The notes under the pieces: generated by a model
The model's input: the letters and a program-made list of their open reading frames with translations, nothing else
Databases searched by the model: none
Told to the model about the DNA's origin: nothing
Made by a program: the position numbers and the translations under genes
NCBI GenBank assembly: GCA_963728655.1
Contig: CAVSLD010000006.1
Location: 1,054,001 to 1,118,000 of the forward strand
Direction: 5' to 3'
Length of the DNA stretch: 64,000 nt
Origin: Iamia sp963728655
GTDB lineage: Bacteria > Actinomycetota > Acidimicrobiia > Acidimicrobiales > Iamiaceae
In this document: positions 20,406-27,834 of the stretch, in pieces
How positions within the stretch are numbered: the first letter of the stretch is position 1
How the letters are laid out: each line of letters begins with the position of its first letter

Positions 20406-21711
20406 GCGCCGACGACCGCCCCGAGGGCACCGCGCCCGACGGGTTCCACGCCCCCCGGGAGAGCGGCGCGGCCCGGCGCCGGGCCAAGAAGGAGAGGGCC
20501 AAGGAGGCCGCCCGCCGCCCCCTCCGGCCACCGTCCGGGCCGCGGCGGGGACCGCACAAGGAGCGGGTGCCCGACGCCCGCCGGGTGGCCCGCGACGCCC
20601 TCGTGCGCATCGACGCCGACGGTGCCTACGCCAACCTGGCCCTGGGCTCGATCCTGGAGCGCTCCGCGCTCGACGCCCGCGACCGGGGACTGGTCACCGA
20701 GCTGGTCTACGGCACCACCCGGATGCGGCGCGCCTGCGACTGGCTGGTCGACCGCTTCGTCACCGGGAACCGTCCCCTCGACGTCCCCACCCGGGCCACC
20801 CTGCGCCTCGGGGCGTACCAGATCGTGTTCCTGGCCCAGCCCCCGCACGCCGCGGTGGGCACCGCGGTCGACGTGGCCCCGACCCGGTCGCGGGGCCTGG
20901 TCAACGCCGTGCTCCGCAAGGTGGCGGCCGACCACGCCGAGCACGGGCGCCGGTTCCCGGACCGGGCCACCGCCCTCAGCTACCCCGACTGGATCGTCGA
21001 GCGCCTCGACGCCGACCTGGGCGAGGAGCGGGCCACCGCCGCCCTGGAGGCCATGAGCACGGCCTCGGCCCCCGACGTGCGCGACGACGGCTACACCCAG
21101 GACCGGGCCTCGCAGTGGGTGGCCGCCCTGGTGGAGGCGGCGCCGGGGGAGAGGGTCCTCGACCTGTGCGCCGCGCCCGGCGGCAAGGCCACGGCCCTGG
21201 CCGGGTCCGGGGCGTGGGTGGCGGCAGCCGACGTGCGCACCGGTCGGGCCCGGCTGGTGGCCGACAACGCCACCCGCACCGGCACCGCGACCGGGTGGCC
21301 GCGCTGGCCGCCGACGGCACCCGGCCCCCGTTCCGCCCGGCCACCTTCGACCGGGTCCTGGTCGACGCCCCCTGCTCGGGCCTGGGCGTGCTGCACCGCC
21401 GGGCCGACGCCCGCTGGCGCATCGACGCCGCGTCGGTCGAGCGCCTGGCCGCCCTCCAGCTCGACCTCGTGCTGGCGGCGGCCGACCTCGTGCGCCCGGG
21501 TGGCCTGCTGGTGGTGTCGGTGTGCACCCTCACCGCGGCCGAGACCACCGGCGTCGACGAGGCGCTGGCCACCCGCCGTCCCGACCTGGTGCCCCTGGCG
21601 CCCCCCGGCGACCCCTGGGTGCCGTGGGGCCGGGGGGCGCTGCTGCTGCCCCAGGCCGAGGGCACCGACGGCATGGCCCTGCACCGGTACCGGGTGCCCG
21701 CCGCCCCGTGA
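20402..21711 (+). pseudogene. rsmB: 16S rRNA (cytosine-C5) methyltransferase, frameshifted
   Basis: The 5' part (20402 to about 21295) encodes an RsmB N-terminal NusB-like domain (VARDALVRIDADGAYANLAL, then RGLVNAVLRKVAADHAEHG) and the SAM motif LDLCAAPGGKATALAGS. The rest, with VLVDAPCSGLGVLHRRAD (catalytic Cys) and SVCTLTAAET, is in another frame up to 21711. One missing base in the GGG run at 21293-21295 explains the break: with GGGG the reading T-G-V-A-A-L-A-A-D-G continues correctly. A sequencing deletion is as likely as a true mutation. It follows fmt by ATGA overlap and overlaps the next gene by GTGA. Confidence 0.85.
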
Positions 21712-22763
21712 CCCCGGGGCCGGCCGTCCCGGTGGGCGCCGACGCCCTGGCCGGGCCGTGTCGCACCCATGCTCGGCTGGTGGGCGGCCTGGCCGGGACC
21801 ACCGACCCCGCCGACGTGGCCGCCCTGTTGCGGGCCTGGTGCGAGGCGTTCCTCGGTTCCCCGTGCGTCGCCGTGCCCTGGGCCCTCGCCGGCTCGGGCC
21901 TGGCCGTGGCCGTCGACCTGGCCGACGGGCGGGCGCTGGTGGTCAAGGCCCGTCCCGCCGCCCAGGAGGGGCGCATCGCCGAGTCCCGGGCATTGCAGCT
22001 GGCGCTGGCCGACGCCGACCTGCCCGTCCCCCGACCGGTGGGCCCCCTGGCGCCGTTCGGCCCCGCCGGCATCGCCGGGGCCGAGGGACGGGTGGACGGC
22101 GCGTCGCCGATCGACGCCCGCGCGCCGGGGGCGTCGGAGGTGATGGCCGGCCTCCTGCACCGCGTCGTCCAGGTGGCCAGCGGAGCCGCCCCTCCGGAGG
22201 TCGCCCTGCACGAGCCGTGGGGCATCGCCCTGCCACCGGACGAGCTGTGGCCCGACCCGCCCCACGACCCGGCCTTCGACCTGGTGGGCACGGCCGAGGG
22301 GGCGGGGTGGATCGACGCCGCCGCCGTCGGGCTCCGGGCCCGGATGGTGGCCGGCGCGGCCGGACGACCCCGGGTGGTGGGCCACGTCGACTGGCGGGCC
22401 GAGCACGTGCTGGTCGACGACGCCGGCACCGTCCGTGCCGTGCTCGACTGGGACAGCCTGGTGCGGGCGCCCGAGGAGGTGGTGGTGGGCCTGGCCGCGG
22501 CGGGCTGGACGATCACCTGGGGCCCGCCCGACCCGCACCCCACGGCCGCCGAGTCCCGGGCCTTCGTGGCCGCCTACGAGGGGGCCCGGGGTGCGCCGTT
22601 CACCGCCGCCGAGCGCGACCTGCTCGACGCGGCCCACGGCTACGTCGTGGCCTACGGGGCCCGTTGCGAGCACAGCGACGAGCGCACCGGCCGGGTGCCG
22701 GCGCCCGCCCCCGACGGCTGGCGCCGCCTCCTCGCCGCCCGCGGCGACCGCGCCCTCACCTGA
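21708..22763 (+). CDS. Phosphotransferase (APH)-family protein
   Basis: A 351-residue kinase-fold protein of the aminoglycoside phosphotransferase-like superfamily. Visible are a VVKARP lysine strand, a catalytic-loop-like VVGHVDWRAEHVLVDD (usually HGDxxxxN, here HVDWRAEH) and VLDWDSL as the DxD metal motif. The catalytic-loop Asn is replaced by His, so activity is uncertain. It overlaps the rsmB stop (GTGA). The substrate is unknown; many such actinobacterial proteins are not antibiotic kinases. Confidence 0.7.
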   Translation: MTPGPAVPVGADALAGPCRTHARLVGGLAGTTDPADVAALLRAWCEAFLGSPCVAVPWALAGSGLAVAVDLADGRALVVKARPAAQEGRIAESRALQLALADADLPVPRPVGPLAPFGPAGIAGAEGRVDGASPIDARAPGASEVMAGLLHRVVQVASGAAPPEVALHEPWGIALPPDELWPDPPHDPAFDLVGTAEGAGWIDAAAVGLRARMVAGAAGRPRVVGHVDWRAEHVLVDDAGTVRAVLDWDSLVRAPEEVVVGLAAAGWTITWGPPDPHPTAAESRAFVAAYEGARGAPFTAAERDLLDAAHGYVVAYGARCEHSDERTGRVPAPAPDGWRRLLAARGDRALT

Positions 22764-22789
22764 CGTCGCCGGCCCCCCCGCCCGACCGC

Positions 22790-22841
22790 CGAAGTGGTGT
22801 CGGATCTGGTCGCTCCGACGACCAGATCCGACACCGGTTCG
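22790..22841. repeat. 52-bp interspersed palindrome, class B copy 3
   Basis: GTGTCGGATCTGGTCG pairs with CGACCAGATCCGACAC almost perfectly, with GAAGTG/CCGGTTC outer ends. It lies between the phosphotransferase gene and the Mog/MoaB gene. This copy is closest to the class consensus in the inner arms. Confidence 0.85.
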
Positions 22842-22869
22842 GGAGGGGCGCGTCGACCGTGCCGTCTGG

Positions 22870-22875
22870 CAGGGT
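22870..22875 (+). promoter_or_regulatory. -10-like box of the Mog/MoaB gene
   Basis: CAGGGT ends 6 nt before the ATG at 22882 and no ribosome site is present. The spacing equals that of other apparent leaderless starts in the window. Confidence 0.35.
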
Positions 22876-22881
22876 GGTCCC

Positions 22882-23346
22882 ATGCCCGATGCCAAGGTGA
22901 TCACGGTGTCCGACGGCGTGGTCGACGGTGTCCGCGAGGACCGCTCCGGCGCCGCTCTGGCCGTCCGCCTGGGCGAGGCCGGCTTCGACGTGGTCGACCG
23001 GCTGGTCACGCCCGACGGGGCGGGCGAGGTGGCCGCCGCCCTGCGGTCGGCCACCGCCGGGTTCGCCGGGCTGGTGGTCACCACCGGCGGCACCGGCTTC
23101 GGCCCCCGCGACCTCACCCCCGAGGGCACCGCCCTGGTGCTGGAGCGCCAGGCCCCCGGCCTGGCCGAGGCCATGCGCCTGGTGAACCCGCTCGGCCGGC
23201 TGTCGCGAGGCCTGGCCGGCACCGTGGGCCACGCCCTCGTGCTCAACACGCCGGGCTCCACGTCGGGGTCGGTCGAGTGCCTCGACGCCGTGCTCGACGT
23301 CGTCCCCCACGCCCTCGACCTCATGGCCGGCGGCCGCCCCCACTGA
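22882..23346 (+). CDS. Mog/MoaB-type molybdopterin adenylyltransferase-like protein
   Basis: A 154-residue protein of the MoaB/Mog fold. It shows AKVITVSDGVVDGVREDRSG, the molybdopterin-binding motif VVTTGGTGFGPRDLTPEGT and LVLNTPGSTSGSVECL near the C-terminus. Mog adenylylates molybdopterin before metal insertion; MoaB homologs can be inactive. A molybdoenzyme of the sulfite-oxidase type is encoded at 33220-34860 and could use the cofactor. It has its own promoter-like box and stands alone between two intergenic repeats. Confidence 0.88.
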   Translation: MPDAKVITVSDGVVDGVREDRSGAALAVRLGEAGFDVVDRLVTPDGAGEVAAALRSATAGFAGLVVTTGGTGFGPRDLTPEGTALVLERQAPGLAEAMRLVNPLGRLSRGLAGTVGHALVLNTPGSTSGSVECLDAVLDVVPHALDLMAGGRPH

Positions 23347-23360
23347 CACCCCGCCGCGAC

Positions 23361-23404
23361 GACCACGAGGTGCCAGGCACCACGTGGTCGGACCACGAGG
23401 TGCC
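23361..23404. repeat. GTGCCAGGCAC palindrome with partial direct repeat
   Basis: A perfect 29-bp palindrome (23361-23389; arms GACCACGAGGTGCC, complementary apart from one mismatch pair next to the centre) is followed at 23391 by a second copy of GACCACGAGGTGCC. It lies upstream of the riboflavin riboswitch promoter. It differs in sequence from classes A, B and C/D. Confidence 0.7.
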
Positions 23405-23454
23405 CGGTCAGGTGACCTGCGTCTCGGGGATGGGACCTCGGCGGGTGGCACTCG

Positions 23455-23460
23455 TATGCT
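23455..23460 (+). promoter_or_regulatory. -10 box of the rib operon
   Basis: TATGCT would start transcription near 23467, about 15 nt before the FMN riboswitch. GGACCT (23433) is a weak -35 candidate at 16-nt spacing. Confidence 0.45.
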
Positions 23461-23481
23461 GAGCCCGACATCAGAATCATC

Positions 23482-23605
23482 CCTCGCGGGGTTGGGTGGA
23501 AGTCCCGACCGGTGGTGAGAGCCCACGACCCCCTCCGACCTCGGTCGGTGGGGCTGACCCGGTGGAAGCCCGGGGCCGACGGTCACAGTCCGGATGGAAG
23601 CGAGG
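23482..23605 (+). promoter_or_regulatory. FMN riboswitch (RFN element)
   Basis: The conserved RFN blocks appear in order: GGTTGGGTGGAAGTCCCGAC, CGGTGGTGAGAGCCC, GGTGGAAGCCCGGGGCCGAC and GGTCACAGTCCGGATG. The closing P1 helix is CCTCGC (23482) with GCGAGG (23600). A variable arm at about 23535-23560 folds as CCGACCTCGGTCGG. Downstream, CCACCC/GGGTGG (about 23613-23628) can form a small hairpin before the AGGAGG of ribD. FMN binding would shut off the rib operon, probably at translation or by early termination. Confidence 0.95.
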
Positions 23606-23669
23606 AACGTGCACCACCCGCCGGGTGGCCGCGCGCGCCGACCCCCTGCGACCCGACCCAGGAGGACCG

Positions 23670-24734
23670 GTGCCGGACACGGCCGACGAGACGCACATGG
23701 CGACCGCCGTGGCCCTCGCCGAGGCCGTCCGCACCCGCACCGCCCCCAACCCGTGGGTCGGCGCCGTCGTCGTGACCGCCGACGGGGCCGTCCACACCGG
23801 CGCCACCGAACCCCCCGGCGGCCGCCACGCCGAGGTCGTCGCCCTCGAGGCGGCCCGGGCCGCGGCCGGGCCCCGCGCCGCCGAGGGCGCCACCGTCCAC
23901 GTGACCCTGGAGCCCTGCTCCCACCACGGTCGCACCGGCCCCTGCGCCGAGGCCCTGGTGGAGGCGGGCGTGGCCCGCGTGGTCGTGGCCGTCACCGACC
24001 CCGACCCGCAGGTGGCGGGCCGCGGCCTGGCCCAGCTCGAGGCCGCCGGGGTCGCGGTCGAGGTCGGGTGCCGGGCCGACGAGGTCACCGACCAGCTGGC
24101 CGCCTACCTGCACCACCGCCGCACCGGCCGGCCCCTGGTCGTCCTGAAGCTGGCGGCCACCCTCGACGGGCGCACCGCGGCGGCCGACGGCACCTCGCAG
24201 TGGATCACCGGTGTGGCGGCCCGCACCGACGCCCACCGGCTCCGGGCCCAGAGCCAGGCCATCGTGGTGGGGGCGGGCACGGTGGCGGCCGACGACCCCA
24301 CCCTCACCACCCGCCTGGTGGAGGGCCCCGACCCGCTGCGGGTCGTGCTGGGCCGGGCCCCCGAGGGCGCCCGCATCCACCCCTGCCGTGAGTGGGACCG
24401 AGGCGACGGCGACCTCGCCGCCCTGCTCGACCACCTGGGGGGCGACGGCGTGCTCCAGGTCCTGGTCGAGGGGGGCGCCACCGTCGCCACCGCCTTCCAC
24501 CGCGCCGGCCTGGTCGACCGCTACGTGCTCTACCTGGCCCCCGCCCTGGCCGGTGGCGACGACGCCGCCGGGCTGTTCCGGGGCCCGGGCCCGGCCACCA
24601 TCACCGACCTGTGGCGGGGTCGCATCACCGCCGTCAGCCCGGTGGGCGACGACCTGCGCGTCGACCTGGCCCCCGCCACGACGCCCGCCTCGACCCCCAC
24701 CACCGCCCCCAGCGCCGAACGAGGAGCCGCCTGA
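23670..24734 (+). CDS. ribD: Bifunctional riboflavin deaminase/reductase
   Basis: Catalyses the deaminase and reductase steps of riboflavin synthesis in a 354-residue protein. The N-terminal deaminase has the zinc motifs HAEV (His53, Glu55) and PCSHHGRTGPC (Cys83, Cys92). The C-terminal reductase starts near residue 150 with LVVLKLAATLDGRTAAADGT and contains LVEGGATVATAFHRAGLVD. The GTG follows AGGAGG closely and gives the family start ADETHMATAVALAEAV. It is the first gene after the FMN riboswitch. The last 25 residues are Thr/Pro/Ala rich. Confidence 0.96.
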   Translation: MPDTADETHMATAVALAEAVRTRTAPNPWVGAVVVTADGAVHTGATEPPGGRHAEVVALEAARAAAGPRAAEGATVHVTLEPCSHHGRTGPCAEALVEAGVARVVVAVTDPDPQVAGRGLAQLEAAGVAVEVGCRADEVTDQLAAYLHHRRTGRPLVVLKLAATLDGRTAAADGTSQWITGVAARTDAHRLRAQSQAIVVGAGTVAADDPTLTTRLVEGPDPLRVVLGRAPEGARIHPCREWDRGDGDLAALLDHLGGDGVLQVLVEGGATVATAFHRAGLVDRYVLYLAPALAGGDDAAGLFRGPGPATITDLWRGRITAVSPVGDDLRVDLAPATTPASTPTTAPSAERGAA

Positions 24735-25327
24735 TGTTCACCGGGATCGTGGAGGAGCTCGGCACCGTGGCCGGGCGCGACGGGCACCGTCTGCGCATCG
24801 AGGCCGAGGTGGTCACCTCGGATGCCGCCATGGGCGACTCCATCGCCGTCGACGGCACCTGCCTCACCGTCGTGGCCCTGGGCGAGGGCTGGTGGGAGGC
24901 CGACGTGGTCGACGAGACCTTCTCCCGGACCACGCTGGGCGACCTGGCGGTCGGCGACCGGGTGAACCTGGAACGCCCGGTGCGGGTGCTGGACCGCCTG
25001 GGCGGGCACCTCGTCCAGGGCCACGTCGACGGCGTGGGCCGGGTGCTCACCGCCGCTCCTGACCTGCGGATCTCGATGCCCGAGGGCCTGCTCCGCTACG
25101 TGGTGGAGAAGGGCTCCATCACCATCGACGGGGTCAGCCTCACCGTGGCGTCGGTCCACCCCGAGGGCCTCTCGGTGGCGATCATCCCCCACACCGCCGA
25201 GGTCACGACCCTGGGCCGCCGCGGCCCCGGCGACGCCGTGAACCTCGAGGTCGACGTCACCGCCAAGCACGTCGAGCGCCTCCTCGACTGGTACGCCGAC
25301 CGCCCCACCCCCGAGGTGGCCCCGTGA
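24734..25327 (+). CDS. ribE: Riboflavin synthase alpha subunit
   Basis: Dismutates two lumazine molecules to riboflavin. The 197-residue product has the two-fold repeated lumazine-binding domain: repeat 1 starts MFTGIVEELGTV with SIAVDGTCLTVV, and repeat 2 contains GHLVQGHVDGVGRVL with SITIDGVSLTVASV. The ATG overlaps the ribD stop (TGATG) after GAGGAG. Gene order ribD-ribE-ribBA-ribH matches many Gram-positive bacteria. Confidence 0.97.
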   Translation: MFTGIVEELGTVAGRDGHRLRIEAEVVTSDAAMGDSIAVDGTCLTVVALGEGWWEADVVDETFSRTTLGDLAVGDRVNLERPVRVLDRLGGHLVQGHVDGVGRVLTAAPDLRISMPEGLLRYVVEKGSITIDGVSLTVASVHPEGLSVAIIPHTAEVTTLGRRGPGDAVNLEVDVTAKHVERLLDWYADRPTPEVAP

Positions 25328-25397
25328 CCGCCGCCCCCTCCGCCGACCCCACCCCGCGGGCACCGTCAGGGCCCGACACCACCACCTGGAGAACACC

Positions 25398-26693
25398 GTG
25401 ACCGACATCGAGACCGAGACCGACTTCGCCTCCATCGAGGACGCCATCGCCGCGGTGGGACGGGGCGAGATCGTCGTCGTCGTCGACGACGAGGACCGCG
25501 AGAACGAGGGCGACCTCATCATGGCGGCCGAGGCCGTCACCCCCGAGGCCATCGCCTTCTTCCTCAAGCACTCCTCCGGCGTGATCTGCGCCCCGGTCAC
25601 CGCCGAGCGGGCCGCCGAGCTCGACCTGCGGCCCATGGTCGAGCAGAACACCGAGAGCATGCGGACGGCCTTCACCGTCACCGTCGACTACCGCCACGGC
25701 ACGACCACCGGCATCTCGGCCGGTGACCGCTCCGCCACCATCAAGAGCCTGGTCGACCCGGCCACCCGCCCCGGCGACCTGGCCCGGCCCGGCCACATCT
25801 TCCCGCTGGTGGGCCGGGAGGGCGGCGTGCTCAAGCGGGCCGGCCACACCGAGGCCGCCCTCGACCTGGCCCGTCTGGCCGGGATGGCCCCCGCGGGCGT
25901 GCTCTGCGAGATCGTCGACGAGGACAAGATGGGCATGGCCCGGGTGCCCGAGCTGGTGCGCTTCGCCCGGGAGCACGACCTGCTGTTCATCTCCATCGCG
26001 GACCTGATCCGCTACCGGCGCCGCACCGAGAAGCTGGTGCGCCGGGTGGCCGAGGCCCGCATCCCCACCCGCTGGGGCGACTTCACCAGCTACGTGTTCG
26101 AGTCGGTGCTCGACGGCGAGCAGCACGTGGCCATGGTGAAGGGGTCGGTCAACGGCACGCCCGACGTCCTCGTGCGGGTCCACAGCGAGTGCCTCACCGG
26201 CGACGTGTTCGGCTCCATGCGCTGCGACTGCGGCGTGCAGCTCGACGCGGCCATGCAGATGATCTCCGAGGAGGGCACCGGCGTGATCGTCTACCTCCGG
26301 GGCCACGAGGGCCGGGGCATCGGCATCGGCCACAAGATCCGGGCCTACACGCTCCAGGACGAGGGGCGCGACACCGTCGACGCCAACACCGACCTGGGCC
26401 TGCCCGTCGACAGCCGGGAGTACGGCATCGGCGCCCAGATCCTGAACGACCTGGGCCTCACCACCATGCGGATCATCACCAACAACCCGTCCAAGTACGG
26501 CGGGCTGGAGGGCTTCGGCCTCGACATCACCGCCCGGGTGCCGTCGCTGACCGCCCCCAACCCCGAGAACATCGCCTACCTCCGCACCAAGCGCGACCGC
26601 ATGGGCCACCTGCTCGAGGGCCTCGACGAGGTGGGCGAGGGCGCGGCCCCGCTGCCCCCGGCCGACCCGCCCGCCGCGGGCGAGGAGGCCTGA
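25398..26693 (+). CDS. ribBA: 3,4-dihydroxy-2-butanone 4-phosphate synthase / GTP cyclohydrolase II
   Basis: Supplies both precursors of riboflavin in a 431-residue fusion. The RibB half shows VVDDEDRENEGDLIMAAE, the motif HGTTTGISAGDR and RPGHIFPLVGREGGVLKRAG. The RibA half starts near residue 210 and has VRVHSECLTGDVFGSMRCDC with the zinc cysteines, then LRGHEGRGIGIGHK. The GTG start has GGAGA upstream. It ends in TGATG overlap with ribH. A 70-nt gap after ribE holds nothing recognisable. Confidence 0.97.
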   Translation: MTDIETETDFASIEDAIAAVGRGEIVVVVDDEDRENEGDLIMAAEAVTPEAIAFFLKHSSGVICAPVTAERAAELDLRPMVEQNTESMRTAFTVTVDYRHGTTTGISAGDRSATIKSLVDPATRPGDLARPGHIFPLVGREGGVLKRAGHTEAALDLARLAGMAPAGVLCEIVDEDKMGMARVPELVRFAREHDLLFISIADLIRYRRRTEKLVRRVAEARIPTRWGDFTSYVFESVLDGEQHVAMVKGSVNGTPDVLVRVHSECLTGDVFGSMRCDCGVQLDAAMQMISEEGTGVIVYLRGHEGRGIGIGHKIRAYTLQDEGRDTVDANTDLGLPVDSREYGIGAQILNDLGLTTMRIITNNPSKYGGLEGFGLDITARVPSLTAPNPENIAYLRTKRDRMGHLLEGLDEVGEGAAPLPPADPPAAGEEA

Positions 26694-27178
26694 TGGCGGG
26701 CGACGTCGCCTCCGACCGGCGCGTCGAGCCGACCCTCGACGGCCATGGCATCCGCGTGGCGGTGGTGGCCGGTCGCTTCAACGACCACGTCACGTTCCGC
26801 CTCCTCGACGGGGTGACCCGGGGCCTGGAGGCCCTGGGCGCGCCGGCGCCGGTGGTGGAGTGGGTCCCGGGTGCCTTCGAGATCCCGCTGGCGGCCAAGG
26901 CCTTCGCCGAGTCGGGCGGGGTCGACGCCGTCATCGGGCTGGGCTGCGTGATCCGCGGCGCCACCACCCACTACGAGGCGGTGGCGGGGGAGTGCGCGGC
27001 GGGCATCCTCCGGGCCGGGCTGGCCACCGGGGTGCCCATCATCTTCGGCGTGCTCACCACCGAGACCCTCGACCAGGCCCTGGAGCGCTCCGAGGGACCT
27101 GGCGGCCACAACGTGGGCGAGGAGGGGGCCCGCACCGCGGTCGAGATGGTGCGCCTCCTGGGCCGCATCGGCGGCTAG
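26693..27178 (+). CDS. ribH: 6,7-dimethyl-8-ribityllumazine synthase
   Basis: Condenses the RibBA and RibD products to lumazine. The 161-residue protein has VAVVAGRFNDHVTFRLLDG, VPGAFEIPLAAKAFAESG, the catalytic IRGATTHYEAVAGECAAG (His in TTHYE) and GVLTTETLDQALERS. The family assembles as pentamers or icosahedral shells. It is the last gene of the rib operon. Its TAG stop lies in the palindrome CTAG that also provides the stop of the convergent TetR gene, so the two coding ends overlap by 4 bp. Confidence 0.97.
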   Translation: MAGDVASDRRVEPTLDGHGIRVAVVAGRFNDHVTFRLLDGVTRGLEALGAPAPVVEWVPGAFEIPLAAKAFAESGGVDAVIGLGCVIRGATTHYEAVAGECAAGILRAGLATGVPIIFGVLTTETLDQALERSEGPGGHNVGEEGARTAVEMVRLLGRIGG

Positions 27179-27834
27179 GACGCCTCGCCCGGGCCCTCGT
27201 CGGCGGTCGGGGCCAGCACCGCGAGCAGGCCGGCGGTGGCGAAGGTGGCGGCGCCGCCGGCCAGGTCCCGACGGGCCACGGCGGTGCGACGGCGCTGCGG
27301 CCGTTCCAGGTAGGTCGCGGCCAGACCCACGCCCAGGGCGAAGAGCAGGTCGGCGGCGCGGGCCACCTCGGCGTCGGGGGCGCCGGTGCTGGCCGCGAGG
27401 GCGGCGGCCAGGTCGCGGCGCCAGGCGTCGGGGCCACCGCCGACGCGACGGCGGATGCGGGGGTCCGGGTTGGCCCGCTCGCGGATCTGGATGCGCCACA
27501 GGTCCTCGGAGGCGTCGATGTCGGCGAGCAGCCGGGCGAAGCCGTCGGCCAGCACCTCCTCCGGCGCCCGGTCGGCGACGGCGCCGGGGGCGTCGACCAC
27601 CGCCCGCCGACGCCCCTCGGCGGCCTCGTCGAGCAGGGTGATGAGCAGGTCGGTCTTGTCCGCGAACTGGTGGTAGAAGCTGCCGACCCCCACCCCCGCC
27701 GGCTCCAGCACGTGGACCTTGAGGTTCACGCCGTCGTGGCCGTGCTCGGCGAAGGCCCGGCGGGCCGCGTCCAGCAGGCGCGCCCGGGTGGCCCGGGCCC
27801 GGGCCTGCCGGGGCGGGGTCGGGGTGCCCGTCAC
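27175..27834 (-). CDS. TetR-family transcriptional regulator
   Basis: A 219-residue regulator with an N-terminal helix-turn-helix: RARLLDAARRAFAEHGHDGV, then LEPAGVGVGSFYHQFADKTDL. The remaining helices form the ligand domain. The GTG at 27834 overlaps the stop of the upstream lipoprotein gene (GTGA), so both are one transcript and the regulator is likely autoregulated. A perfect 16-bp palindrome at 29258, just before the lipoprotein start, is the best operator candidate. The ligand is unknown. Confidence 0.87.
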   Translation of the reverse strand: MTGTPTPPRQARARATRARLLDAARRAFAEHGHDGVNLKVHVLEPAGVGVGSFYHQFADKTDLLITLLDEAAEGRRRAVVDAPGAVADRAPEEVLADGFARLLADIDASEDLWRIQIRERANPDPRIRRRVGGGPDAWRRDLAAALAASTGAPDAEVARAADLLFALGVGLAATYLERPQRRRTAVARRDLAGGAATFATAGLLAVLAPTADEGPGEAS

